Shown: positions 51,680 to 60,434 of the stretch, in pieces
Position numbering within the stretch: the stretch's first letter is position 1
How the letters are laid out: every line of letters begins with the position of its first letter
Source of the DNA: DYJE01 sp041660385
GTDB lineage: Bacteria; Desulfobacterota; Desulfobacteria; Desulfobacterales; Desulfolunaceae
DNA: 64,000 nt
Reading direction: 5' to 3'
Assembly: GCA_041660385.1 (NCBI GenBank)
Contig: JBAZWJ010000001.1
Location: forward strand, 124,001 to 188,000
Translations under genes and position numbers: made by a program
Notes under the pieces: generated by a model
Told to the model about the DNA's origin: nothing
Seen by the model: only the letters and a program-made list of their open reading frames with translations
Database searches by the model: none

Positions 51680-53644
51680 ATGCGTCCTCAATCCTCTCCT
51701 ATTCCGGGGGTAGAAGCAACGCTGGGTGAAAATAACGGACTTCTTTCCGGAAAACAGCTCAGTAAAGAAAAAAAAGTTGTGGGGTTGACCATTCTCATCA
51801 ATTTTCAGGACGAAAAAACCCTGATTCCGGCAGATAAAGTTACTGAGCTCCTGAACGGCGATGGTTTCAAAGCATATGGAAATGCCTGCTCTGTAAAAGA
51901 ATATTACAAAACCATGTCAAGCGGTCGTCTGGAATACATCAATGAGGTTGTGGGGCCTGTTACCTTGTCGAAAAACAGAACCCATTACATTGAAAACCCC
52001 TGTATGAATGAGGCGTTGTCTTTGGCCGTTTCCGAATACAATATTGATCTGTCGCGTTTTGACTGCACCAAGCGCGGGGTTATTGATGCAATCAACTTTC
52101 TTTATGCCGGAGAAACATTATACGAAGGATGGCTCTGGCCTCATAACCACAGCATGTCCATGTCCTTCAACGGAATAAGAACAAACTTTTACACCATCCA
52201 GAGCCTCGGACGCCAGCCTGTGGACATGAAAATAGGAACGTTCTGCCATGAAGCGGGCCATCTTATATGCCGTTTTCCCGATCTCTATGATTACGGGAAA
52301 AGAGATGGTGATTCAGATTCAAGTGCCGGTCTGGGTTATTACTGTCTGATGGCTTCCGGAAGTCATCTGGACAAAGGAAGAAATCCTGCGCCTTTAAATG
52401 CGTATCTTAGAAATCTGGCCGGTTGGACTGAAAACCTTTATCTCCTGAACGATGCCGGAGAATTTGTTATTAACCACGGAGATTATAATTCTCTCTACAA
52501 ATTTCAGATAGACAATAAACCCAATGAATATTTTATAGTTGAAAACAGAACGTGTATAGGAATGGACAACTTCTGTCCTTCTACCGGTCTTGCAGTTTAT
52601 CACTGTGATATTCTTGGTTCAAACGAATGGCAAGGAGGAACAGCCTCAAATCATTATCAATGTGCTCTGATTCAGGCTGATGGAGCAGGGCATCTTGAAA
52701 ATAACATAAACGGGGGAGATGAAAGAGATCTTTTCAATGAAAAAAATGGACTTGTTCTTTCAAATGAAACAACTCCCTCGTCAAAGTCATGGGGAGGATC
52801 GGACTCTGGTTTTAAACTTTTTGACATTGGAAAACCTGGAAAGACCATATCATTCAAAGTAGGGAATCCCAGTGAGCCTGAAACGACCGGTAATAAAATA
52901 GTCAAAGAATCCCGACCCTCTCTTCTTATTCCGGACAATTCAAAAAAAGGGGTTGGCGATGTCATTTCTATTCAAAACAAAGGAATCATCGAAAATATAA
53001 CCGTTTCAGTAGATATAACCCACACCTATATAGGTGACGTTAAAATTGAATTAATTCCACCCAAAGAAAACGCTCTGGTTCTTCGCCAGAAGAAAGGGGG
53101 AGATTCTGACGATCTGAAAGAAAGCTACGATTCGAAAGCGATTCTTTCTTCTTTAAAAGGCAAGACTATAGAAGGGGATTGGACTCTTAAAGTGACGGAT
53201 CTTGGGATAAAGGACATTGGACGTTTCAACTCCTGGAAAATTGAGGTTGAATATACTGTTGAAGAAACCAGGATCATCGAAAAGATGAAAGTAGCAAAAA
53301 AAATTCCGGATAATGATCCCAATGGCATACAAAACAAAATATCGTTATCAAAACAAGGTACGGTTAAAAACATCACAATTGGTGTGGATCTGACCCATAC
53401 CTATCATGGTGATCTACAAATAAAACTTACGTCTCCATCAGGAAAAACAGTATCAATTGTTGATTTTAATACTCTGGGAAGCGCATCGGGTCTTCTGGAT
53501 AAAGATTACACTGACACATCCCTTCCTGTTCTCAAAAATATGATGGGAGAATCCATCCAGGGCGAATGGACCCTTTCAGTAACCGACAACTGGCAGAGAG
53601 ATACCGGAACATGGAACGGATGGAGATTGAATATTGAGTATTAA
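51680..53644 (+). CDS. M6-family metalloprotease with two P-domains (downstream part)
   Basis: 654 residues. The peptidase domain carries the zinc motif HEAGHLICRFPDLYD around residue 190, preceded by GLTILINFQDE and YYKTMSSGRLEY, as in immune-inhibitor-A-like enzymes. Two tandem proprotein-convertase P-domains follow (about 420-525 and 540-654; ITVSVDITHTYIGDVKIELIPP and ITIGVDLTHTYHGDLQIKLTSP, each closing with W.L.V.D...D.G...W). ATG 51680 has no clear ribosome site, so translation probably depends on the upstream 86 codons. No signal peptide is seen in either part. Confidence 0.8.
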   Translation: MRPQSSPIPGVEATLGENNGLLSGKQLSKEKKVVGLTILINFQDEKTLIPADKVTELLNGDGFKAYGNACSVKEYYKTMSSGRLEYINEVVGPVTLSKNRTHYIENPCMNEALSLAVSEYNIDLSRFDCTKRGVIDAINFLYAGETLYEGWLWPHNHSMSMSFNGIRTNFYTIQSLGRQPVDMKIGTFCHEAGHLICRFPDLYDYGKRDGDSDSSAGLGYYCLMASGSHLDKGRNPAPLNAYLRNLAGWTENLYLLNDAGEFVINHGDYNSLYKFQIDNKPNEYFIVENRTCIGMDNFCPSTGLAVYHCDILGSNEWQGGTASNHYQCALIQADGAGHLENNINGGDERDLFNEKNGLVLSNETTPSSKSWGGSDSGFKLFDIGKPGKTISFKVGNPSEPETTGNKIVKESRPSLLIPDNSKKGVGDVISIQNKGIIENITVSVDITHTYIGDVKIELIPPKENALVLRQKKGGDSDDLKESYDSKAILSSLKGKTIEGDWTLKVTDLGIKDIGRFNSWKIEVEYTVEETRIIEKMKVAKKIPDNDPNGIQNKISLSKQGTVKNITIGVDLTHTYHGDLQIKLTSPSGKTVSIVDFNTLGSASGLLDKDYTDTSLPVLKNMMGESIQGEWTLSVTDNWQRDTGTWNGWRLNIEY

Positions 53645-53683
53645 AAGAGAATAATTGTTTTTTAATAATGAAATGCCCAGAAT

Positions 53684-53712
53684 GGGCAGACCTCGCTGTC
53701 TGCCCTTTTTTT
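53684..53712 (+). terminator. Rho-independent terminator after the M6 protease
   Basis: GGGCAGAC (53684-53691) and GTCTGCCC (53698-53705) form an 8 bp stem with a 6-base loop, followed by seven T residues. Confidence 0.92.
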
Positions 53713-53839
53713 AAGAAAAGTCCCGCCATAAAGCCTTTTATTTACAAAACATTGAAAGAAATTTGACAACCTGTCGGCTTCAAGTGTTATAGTAAGAATT
53801 ATTAACACATAATTCACTTCTCTTTTTTGGATCATAGAC

Positions 53840-54688
53840 ATGGAATACATCATTGTGACGGGTCTTTCCGGTGCGGGAAAGACACAGGCAACCAAAGTCC
53901 TCGAAGATCTGGGATACTATTGCATCGATAACCTTCCGGCAGATCTTTTACCTGCTTTTACTGAACTTGCCCTTCGAAATTCCGAAGAACTTAGTAAAGT
54001 AGCACTGGCCATGGATATTAGAAGCAGAAAGTTTTTCGTCAGCCTCAGATCAGCCCTGAGTGTCGCCGAGAGCAAGGGTTTTGAATGCAAGATTCTTTAT
54101 CTGGAAGCTGACAAGGATGTCCTTATTAAGCGCTTTAAATAATCGAGACGAACCCATCCCATGGATCCCCGTGAATCCCTTGAAGCATGCATTACCAAAG
54201 AAATGGATATTCTGAATGAAATAAGAAATGACGCCGATTACATCATCAACACAAGCCGTTTGAACCATTCACAATTGAAAAAGGTTATTTGTGAAGCTCT
54301 CGAACAGGCTTTTGATTCGACTAAAGTGAAAATAACCTTGACGTCATTCGGCTTCAAGAAAGGCATACCCATGGATTCGGATCTGGTGTTCGATCTTCGT
54401 TTCCTACCTAATCCCTATTATCAGGAAAAACTCCGAAGCCTTACGGGAAACGATAAAGAAGTGAGAGATTATGTGATGGGTTTTTCTGACAGCCAGGAGT
54501 ATTTAAAAAAAATTAAAGACCTTGTAATCTTCGTCATCGGCCAGTGCGTCAAAGAGGCTCGAAGTCAGCTTATCGTTTCCATCGGTTGCACTGGCGGACA
54601 GCACCGTTCGGTATCTTTTGTCAACATCCTTGCATCCGAACTGACTCAGGAAGGATTTAAAGCAGAGATCATTCACAGAGATCTATAA
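53840..54688 (+). pseudogene. rapZ: RNase adapter RapZ gene with in-frame ochre codon
   Basis: The single frame spans 282 sense positions, the normal RapZ/YvcJ length, but codon 101 (54140-54142) is TAA. The flanking residues KRFK-stop-SRRTHP line up with the conserved RFSETRRRHP, so TAA occupies a usually conserved Glu position (GAA to TAA is one base). The N-terminal part has the P-loop GLSGAGKT at 8-15 and GYYCIDNLP; the C-terminal part has FGFKKGIP, DLRFLPNPYY and IGCTGGQHRSV, all intact. No ribosome site precedes the internal ATG 54161. RapZ binds RNA and nucleotides and, in E. coli, targets GlmZ. Loss, read-through or a base-call error are all possible. Confidence 0.85.
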
Positions 54689-54689
54689 A

Positions 54690-54720
54690 AAACCCCCTTT
54701 GGCAGGGTGCCAAAGAGGGC
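54690..54720 (-). terminator. Terminator for the universal stress gene
   Basis: TTTGGCA and TGCCAAA form a stem around GGG, extended by C-rich/G-rich flanks. Read on the minus strand it is followed by a run of six T residues. It lies about 120 bases past the usp stop. Confidence 0.7.
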
Positions 54721-54731
54721 AAGGGAGAGAA

Positions 54732-54758
54732 GGGTGGCCAGCTGGCAACCCTTTTTTG
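54732..54758 (+). terminator. Terminator downstream of rapZ
   Basis: GGGTGGCCAG and CTGGCAACCC form a near-perfect stem followed by TTTTTT on the plus strand. Confidence 0.8.
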
Positions 54759-54838
54759 GGAATTGGAGGAATTGAAAGGAACCAGGGGAGTCATAACCTT
54801 TCTTTTCCTCACCTCACGAGAATGGTTTTGATTTGGAA

Positions 54839-55801
54839 TTAATTCATAATCCAGACGGCCATGGAATCACTCATCTGGATAACCTTTCTGCCAACCCTGC
54901 CCATAAAGAATTCAAGAACGGCTGAATGGCCGCGCCGCCCAAGGACAAGACTTCCGTAACCTTCTTTTTTTGCCTTTTCAATCAGAGCCTGGGACCTGCT
55001 CATATATCCCTCCATGACAGCGGTCTGCACACCTGAACTTGGGACACCCTGAGATATCAGCCAGTCCTTTTCAATATTCATGGCAAGCTCGATGGTCTTT
55101 TTCTGATGCATGACGCGCTGGACATCGAATTCAGGATAAAAACCCTTATCAATAGACGATGAGAACACATCAAAATCACCGGCCAGCATATTCATGGAAC
55201 GAATCACATGACAGATGGTGAATTGCTTGCTGGGAGTGGTAAATTTATACATGGACCGTATGGCGCTTATTGATCCTTTAGAGCCGTCGAAGCCGGTAAG
55301 AAAACGACTGATTTCCGGTCGTCCTTCAACCACAACCATGGGAATATGGAAAATTTTTGAAATCAGCTTTCCGGTGACTGATCCTGTGGTGATGCCTGTA
55401 ACGCAGCGGACACCTGTTTTCCCTACCACGAGAAGATCGTAATCTTTTCTGGATTCCTCAATGATATCCCGAGTGACCCCTACTTCAATCTCTCGTGTGA
55501 TGATTTCAATATCTTTTCCTGCAAAACCCTTTTCAATAAACATATTGCGTGTTTTTTCCAGACGAGAGGTCATGTTTTTCTTCCGCATGGCGATCCAGTC
55601 TGTATAAGAAGCCTTGTCCATCTCAAGTTTTTCAGGCTTGTCTTCCACATCAAAATAGAGATCCATGACTTCCGCATCCACATGATACAGAACGATTTTA
55701 GTTTTTTCAGGAGCCATAATCCCGCTGATGTATGCTGCTGCGTTAAAGGATTGAACAGAACCGTCAATTCCTATTAAAACGCGGTTTTTTTTATCGCCCA
55801 T
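54839..55801 (-). CDS. Tandem universal stress protein (two UspA domains)
   Basis: 320 residues from ATG 55801, which has GGAGG just upstream; the longer frame adds 11 unlikely residues. Domain 1 (about 1-150) starts NRVLIGIDGSVQSFNAA and has the ATP-loop-like VVGKTGVRCVTGITTGSVTGKLI. Domain 2 (about 160-320) ends LVLGRRGHSAVLEFFMGRVGRKVIQ, the G-2X-G-9X-G(S/T)-like ATP motif. Such proteins support survival under energy or redox stress. Monocistronic. Confidence 0.9.
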   Translation of the reverse strand: MGDKKNRVLIGIDGSVQSFNAAAYISGIMAPEKTKIVLYHVDAEVMDLYFDVEDKPEKLEMDKASYTDWIAMRKKNMTSRLEKTRNMFIEKGFAGKDIEIITREIEVGVTRDIIEESRKDYDLLVVGKTGVRCVTGITTGSVTGKLISKIFHIPMVVVEGRPEISRFLTGFDGSKGSISAIRSMYKFTTPSKQFTICHVIRSMNMLAGDFDVFSSSIDKGFYPEFDVQRVMHQKKTIELAMNIEKDWLISQGVPSSGVQTAVMEGYMSRSQALIEKAKKEGYGSLVLGRRGHSAVLEFFMGRVGRKVIQMSDSMAVWIMN

Positions 55802-56196
55802 GGTGTCCTCCTGCTTATAATGTATTATTCGCAAAAGATGGATTATGATTTGATCAATCCTACGCTTTCTTTAAAGAAGGATCGATGGAGTAAAGCCTAA
55901 CCCATCACGAGTTCTTGAGATGTAAATCAACCCATGAAAATAATGTAAAGCAATCCGTGTGCCATGATGTTTGTATTTAGTAAAATATAAATTATTCAGA
56001 TAGTTGAGTTACAAATTAACACAAGGACAAAATGGAAAATTCATGTCCGATTTCTTTACACAGTGTAAACAGAAGACCGAATTAAAAACCAATAAAATGT
56101 GTATCGACAATTCATCATTGACAATCATGAAAGGAACGTGGATAAAAAAAAATTCAAAACATCATCATTTAATAAGTGAATTAAAGGAAAAGACAC
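55802..56196. promoter_or_regulatory. Divergent spacer with palindromic operator candidate
   Basis: 395 bp between the divergent usp and hydrolase genes. A perfect palindrome TTTACAC-A-GTGTAAA lies at 56055-56069, of the type bound by TetR- or GntR-like regulators, 128 bp upstream of the hydrolase start. A CTAACCCATCA fragment near 55899 belongs to the intergenic repeat family. A short open frame over this stretch (from 56004) looks spurious. Confidence 0.45.
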
Positions 56197-57036
56197 ATGC
56201 CCTACGCGCCAAGTGGAAATGCGGAAATCTACTACGAAGATATGGGACAGGGCGAAGCGGTTATCGCCATACATGGGCTTATTGAAAATACAGGTTATTT
56301 CACCATGACGGGCATAGCCGAAACACTCGCACAGAATTACCGTTTTATTCCCATGGACATGAGAGCCCATGGACGGACGAAAGTCAATGGTGAGCCCTGG
56401 GGTTATGACGTTGAAACCGCAGGAAGGGATAGTGAAGCCCTTGCCGATCATCTGGGATTGAAACGTTTTCATCTTCTTTCTCATTCAACCGGCGGTTTTG
56501 CTTCGGTGCGTTATGCCATGGAAAAAAGCGAAAGACTGATCAGTCTTATCCTCACCGACACATCCTCAGCCACATGTTTTTTCCAGGTCAAAGAAGAAAG
56601 CGATGCGTTTCTTGAAAGGTTTGCAAGTAGTTTCGAGAAGTATGGCTGGGAAATGATTATGGCCGGGATTAAAATGCAGCCCTTTCCTTTCTTTCGAGGA
56701 ATATCCGTGCGTACGGATAAAGAAGCTCTTTACGAACTGACATACAACATGATCAAGGTGGGCGACAGGGATGCCATCGGCAAATTCATCCGCTCGTTTT
56801 ACATTGATCCGGACCCGAAAATTGAGGGACTGAGAAAGATAACATGCCCGACTCTTGTTCTTGTGGGTGAAATGGATGATCTTTTTATCGAACCCAGCCG
56901 CATTATGAACCGGGAAATTCCCGATTGCACACTCACCATTTACGAAAAAACAGGGCATATGCTGGCTATCGAACAACCGGAACGCATGGGCCGGGAAATT
57001 ATTGAATTTCTCAAAGCCCACCCAGATAAATATTAA
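56197..57036 (+). CDS. Alpha/beta-hydrolase
   Basis: 279 residues with the full hydrolase fold. The oxyanion HGLIENTG stretch lies near 26-33, the nucleophile Ser97 in LSHSTGGFAS, the acid Asp227 or Asp228 in GEMDDLF and the catalytic His254 in TGHMLAIEQPE. The lipase-style S-x-S-x-G variant (SHSTG) and a roomy cap (about 125-200) suit small esters, lactones or acyl compounds; C-C hydrolases and haloperoxidases look similar. Its partner genes lie on the other strand, so a link to the SDR/GRE group is only positional. AAAGGAAAAG precedes the ATG. Confidence 0.88.
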   Translation: MPYAPSGNAEIYYEDMGQGEAVIAIHGLIENTGYFTMTGIAETLAQNYRFIPMDMRAHGRTKVNGEPWGYDVETAGRDSEALADHLGLKRFHLLSHSTGGFASVRYAMEKSERLISLILTDTSSATCFFQVKEESDAFLERFASSFEKYGWEMIMAGIKMQPFPFFRGISVRTDKEALYELTYNMIKVGDRDAIGKFIRSFYIDPDPKIEGLRKITCPTLVLVGEMDDLFIEPSRIMNREIPDCTLTIYEKTGHMLAIEQPERMGREIIEFLKAHPDKY

Positions 57037-57137
57037 TCTGGCAACAAAATTCTTCAATGTTTATCGCACGAATTCGATGGGTGAAGCTTTAGAGTAACCC
57101 ATAGGAATTGGCAGAATATTGGCAAAGATGGAGCCTT

Positions 57138-57162
57138 TTGTAGGGGCGGGTTCCAAACCCGC
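57138..57162. repeat. Palindromic intergenic repeat
   Basis: TGTAGGGGCGGGTTCCAAAC followed by CCGCCC, a GC-rich palindrome related to the element near 23775 and to those around 60.5 kb. Confidence 0.6.
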
Positions 57163-57199
57163 CCAGTGTTTGATTCATTATGATTGCTGATCAGAATGA

Positions 57200-59062
57200 T
57201 TACACATGATTTCTCCCAGCCCACCATGCCGAAATGGAGACGATCAGATCCGAGGGATACCGGGTCAAAAAACCATTGCTGATCCGGTGATTGAAATACA
57301 GGGATTTGGCGGCAAAACCGGGTATCACAAGGAATGATTTTTTCCGGATACCTTTGACGATGGCTTTCGCCACAACATCGGGGTTCAGAAGTCCGGCAAG
57401 GCTTTTCACGGCACGGGCTTCCGGGGGCAATGTTTTCGCCTCTTCTTCGATAAGAGGGGTGCGGACTTCCGGCGGACAGACCAGGGTCACGGCAATATTG
57501 AACCGTTTCAGCTCACTTCGCAGGCACTCGCTCAAACCAACGATGGCGTATTTGGTGGTTCCGTAAAGGCTGTATCCATACATACCGATCAGCCCGGCAA
57601 CCGAAGCAATGTTCACGATCTGACCTGTGCCTTTTGCTTTCATGGATGGAAGCACAGCGCTGATGGTGTTCCGTGTGCCGTACACGTTGATTTTCATGGT
57701 TCGGTCAAACTGGTCGTAGCCGATGTTTTCGAAACGATCACCCGCACCCACGCCAGCGCTGTTGATCAGGATATCCGGCGCGCCGAAACGTTCGATGGCT
57801 TCCTTGATTTTCAGTTGAACATCATCGTTGTTTGAAACGTCCATGCTGAGGGCGTTTATTTGCTGGGATGGCCGTGCGGCTCTTGCCTGGATGGTTTTAC
57901 ACACTTCGTCCAGTCTTGCCTGACCTCGGGCGAACAGAACCAGATCGCATCCCTGCTCCGCCAGAACTCCGGCTGTTTCGAGGCCTATCCCGCTGGACCC
58001 GCCGGTGATGAACGCCAGTTTGCCCTCAAAGAAAGGCGAATCGTTTTTATTCAAACCGGCTCCACCCGTTTCAATGTATTCTTTAGTCCGTTTCAGACCT
58101 TCGGCGTAGGAAATTTTAGGTTCGTATCCCAGTTCGGATTTGATTCGGTCAATGGGAATAAGGTTGTCCGAACCCACCAGGTTCAGGGCTTCACGGGTGA
58201 TAGGCGGACGTTTTTTAATGTGAAGGCGCCCCCAGATTGTTTCACATGAAACAGCGGCCACCGCAGCCACAGGCCGTGGAATGGATTTTGGTTTTTTTGC
58301 TCCGATCATGGCGGCGATGTCTGAAAAGTATTCATTCCAGGTGACGGAAAGACCGTCGCAGGCATTGTAAGCCTTTCCAAGAGCCGCTTCCAACGATCCG
58401 GCAAGGATGATGATGTCTGCCACATTGTCCACATAAGCCAGCCCGGCGTTCATGTTGCCACCGGAAATCAGACCCGGCGAACCGCTTTTAAGAACAGCCA
58501 CCACATCGTGAAGCCAGGGACCGGACCCCGGACCGTAAACATTGGCCGGACGGACCACTGAAAGTTTCATGCCCTTGTTATTGTGGTATTCCCAGGCCAG
58601 TTTTTCCTGAGCCTGTTTGGTCCGGCTGTACGGACCAAATGTGTTTCCGTAGCCGGATTCTTCCGGGCAGCTCTGGCTACTTATTTTATCCCCGTAAACC
58701 ACGATGCTGGACACCAGAACCACACGTGCCCCGGTTTTTACGGCCTGCTCGAAAACAAGACGGCTGCCTTCCACGGTGAATTCCCAGTAAAGACGCTCAT
58801 CTCCCCAGTCCGAAACCACGGCAGCCAGATGAATGATGGTCCCCGCACGCCGAGTCGCGCTTTCCACGGCAAGGCTGTCTGATATGCTTCCTCGGATGAT
58901 GTCCACCTTCCCTTCCCAGGCTGGTGGTGTGGTTTCATCAGGAAGCACAAGGGCTTTGACGGCGATGTTGTCCGCAAGAAGTTTTTCCACTACGCGGCGT
59001 CCGATAAATCCGGTGGCTCCGGTTACGAGAACTGGCTGGGCCATGGTTTTTATGTCGTTCAT
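57200..59062 (-). CDS. Fused epimerase-like / 3-ketosphinganine-reductase-like SDR protein
   Basis: 620 residues made of two dinucleotide-binding enzymes. Residues 8-335 are an extended SDR of the NAD-epimerase/3-beta-HSD kind (TGATGFIG at 14-21; YSRTK at 145-149). Residues 345-600 are a classical SDR (TGGSSGIG at 353-360, NSAGVGAG at 434-441, YGTTK at 500-504). The second half recalls 3-ketodihydrosphingosine reductases: CPPEVRTPLIEEEAKTLPPE and DVVAKAIVKGIRKKSFLVIPG, then a hydrophobic or aromatic tail. This suggests two steps on one lipid-like ketone or alcohol. An internal parS-like site lies at 58238. Confidence 0.85.
   Translation of the reverse strand: MNDIKTMAQPVLVTGATGFIGRRVVEKLLADNIAVKALVLPDETTPPAWEGKVDIIRGSISDSLAVESATRRAGTIIHLAAVVSDWGDERLYWEFTVEGSRLVFEQAVKTGARVVLVSSIVVYGDKISSQSCPEESGYGNTFGPYSRTKQAQEKLAWEYHNNKGMKLSVVRPANVYGPGSGPWLHDVVAVLKSGSPGLISGGNMNAGLAYVDNVADIIILAGSLEAALGKAYNACDGLSVTWNEYFSDIAAMIGAKKPKSIPRPVAAVAAVSCETIWGRLHIKKRPPITREALNLVGSDNLIPIDRIKSELGYEPKISYAEGLKRTKEYIETGGAGLNKNDSPFFEGKLAFITGGSSGIGLETAGVLAEQGCDLVLFARGQARLDEVCKTIQARAARPSQQINALSMDVSNNDDVQLKIKEAIERFGAPDILINSAGVGAGDRFENIGYDQFDRTMKINVYGTRNTISAVLPSMKAKGTGQIVNIASVAGLIGMYGYSLYGTTKYAIVGLSECLRSELKRFNIAVTLVCPPEVRTPLIEEEAKTLPPEARAVKSLAGLLNPDVVAKAIVKGIRKKSFLVIPGFAAKSLYFNHRISNGFLTRYPSDLIVSISAWWAGRNHV
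58238..58253. promoter_or_regulatory. parS-like site (15/16), intragenic
   Basis: TGTTTCACATGAAACA, a palindrome one base away from the ParB consensus, inside the double-SDR gene. Confidence 0.5.
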
Positions 59063-59495
59063 TTTCTTATTTTCCCCCTTTTCTATAAATTTTTTTTGGC
59101 TACTTTTCGTTGGTCAGTTTTTGGCTACTTTTCGTTGGTCAGGTTGAGGAACGAAACCCGACAAATGACAAATGATTTGATTCTTCATGTCGGCCAACCG
59201 TAGGGGCACGGCGCGCCGTATCCCTACATGCATATGCGCATCTTCAGTCCGTAGGATGGGTGGAGCGCAGCGTAACCCATCACAAATACCCATGATGCCC
59301 GTTTTTTAAAGTCTGTGATAGTCAGCCCCAAAGCAGTTATCACGCCCCAAAGTTGCGCACCTCGTTCCGGGGATTCTCCCCGGAACGAGGGACTGTTGCG
59401 CGACACGGTACGACTGGCACCGCCATTTTTATTTGGCCCTCAAAAAAATGATATACGATTGCCCTGAGTCGTACTCCTGTCCAATTCTCCCGGAA
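59063..59495. repeat. Repeat-rich spacer upstream of the double-SDR gene
   Basis: 433 bp holding several elements. Two perfect 25 bp tandem copies (59093-59117 and 59118-59142; core GGCTACTTTTCGTTGGTCAG) are followed by AGGAACGAAACCCGACA at 59147-59163, which recurs at 63873 and inverted at 63982. A GTAGGGGCACGGCGCGCCGT palindrome lies near 59201. A GGATGGGTGGAGCGCAGCGT element with AACCCATCA lies near 59253. A perfect hairpin CGTTCCGGGG-5-CCCCGGAACG begins near 59362. The GRE activase gene ends at 59496 with no obvious terminator of its own beyond that hairpin. Confidence 0.75.
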
Positions 59496-60434
59496 TTATC
59501 CCCACAACCCGATCCCCGTTTCTCTGTAAATGGCTCTGCATCGTTCCAGAACCGAGTTGTCGGAAAACGTGGTCATGGCTTTGGTTGTTTTGTATGGATC
59601 ATCAACCCCCACCTTGTCACTTTTTTCATGCCAGAGAGGATTATACGCCAGAAGTGCCGCTTCTTTTACCCCCTGGCTTTTTAAAAATTCCGCCACAGCC
59701 CGGATATTCACATCGGTATCGGTGATGCCCGGAACCAGGGGAGTCCGTGGAAGCAATGACTTTCCATCCTTGCGGGCGGTCTTTAAAATTTCTTTGAAAT
59801 TATCGAGTATCCGTTCGTTGGAAAGTCCGCAGAACGTTTTATGATCGCGGCTGTCCATGATTTTGATGTCGTAGTAGATTGCGTCCAGATAAGGGTAAAC
59901 CAGATCCATGAACCGCCCGAGATCAAAGCTGCCGCATGTTTCCAGAAGCGTTTGGATTCCATGACTTTTCAATGTTTTGAGGAGTTCCGACAAAAAATCC
60001 ATGTACAACGTGGCCTCCCCACCGGACAACGTGACCCCGCCCCCCGATGTGTCGAAAAACGGTTTGTCCGGAAGGATTTTCGCCATGATGTCATCCACAC
60101 TCATTTGTTTTCCCACACGCTCAAGAGCCCCAGACGGGCACACATCAGCGCAGATGAAACACAAGGTGCACAGGCTTCTGTCCACGTAATACAGGTTGCT
60201 CTTTGAAAGAGCCTTTTCCGGGCAGGCTTTCCGGCATTCTCCGCAGTCCACGCAGAGCTTGCCGTCAAAAGCGATTTCCGCCGAGGGTTTCCGGCTTTCG
60301 GGGTTGTGACACCACACACAGGAAAGAGGACACCCTTTGAAAAAAACAACAGACCGTATCCCCGGCCCATCGTCCAGGCTGTTGCCTTTGATTTCCAGAA
60401 CCAGCGGTTTTTTTGCATGTTCGTTAGTTGTCAT
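59496..60434 (-). CDS. Glycyl radical enzyme activating enzyme
   Basis: Uses SAM and a 4Fe-4S cluster to place the glycyl radical on its partner GRE. From ATG 60434 the protein has 312 residues. The radical SAM cluster is Cys35, Cys39 and Cys42 (KGCPLSCVWCHNP). A ferredoxin-like insert carries two further cluster sets (Cys61, 64, 67, 71 and Cys89, 92, 95, 99), typical of activases for non-PFL GREs such as dehydratases and C-N, C-S or fumarate-adding enzymes. GGGVTLSGGEATLY is the SAM-binding GGE motif. The longer frame to 60503 reads into repeat DNA. The GRE target lies 295 bp upstream on the same strand. Confidence 0.92.
   Translation of the reverse strand: MTTNEHAKKPLVLEIKGNSLDDGPGIRSVVFFKGCPLSCVWCHNPESRKPSAEIAFDGKLCVDCGECRKACPEKALSKSNLYYVDRSLCTLCFICADVCPSGALERVGKQMSVDDIMAKILPDKPFFDTSGGGVTLSGGEATLYMDFLSELLKTLKSHGIQTLLETCGSFDLGRFMDLVYPYLDAIYYDIKIMDSRDHKTFCGLSNERILDNFKEILKTARKDGKSLLPRTPLVPGITDTDVNIRAVAEFLKSQGVKEAALLAYNPLWHEKSDKVGVDDPYKTTKAMTTFSDNSVLERCRAIYRETGIGLWG

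Noticed and set aside
56004..56285. 93-codon open frame upstream of the alpha/beta-hydrolase
   Set aside because: It runs across a palindromic operator and into the hydrolase in another frame, with low-complexity composition and no ribosome site.
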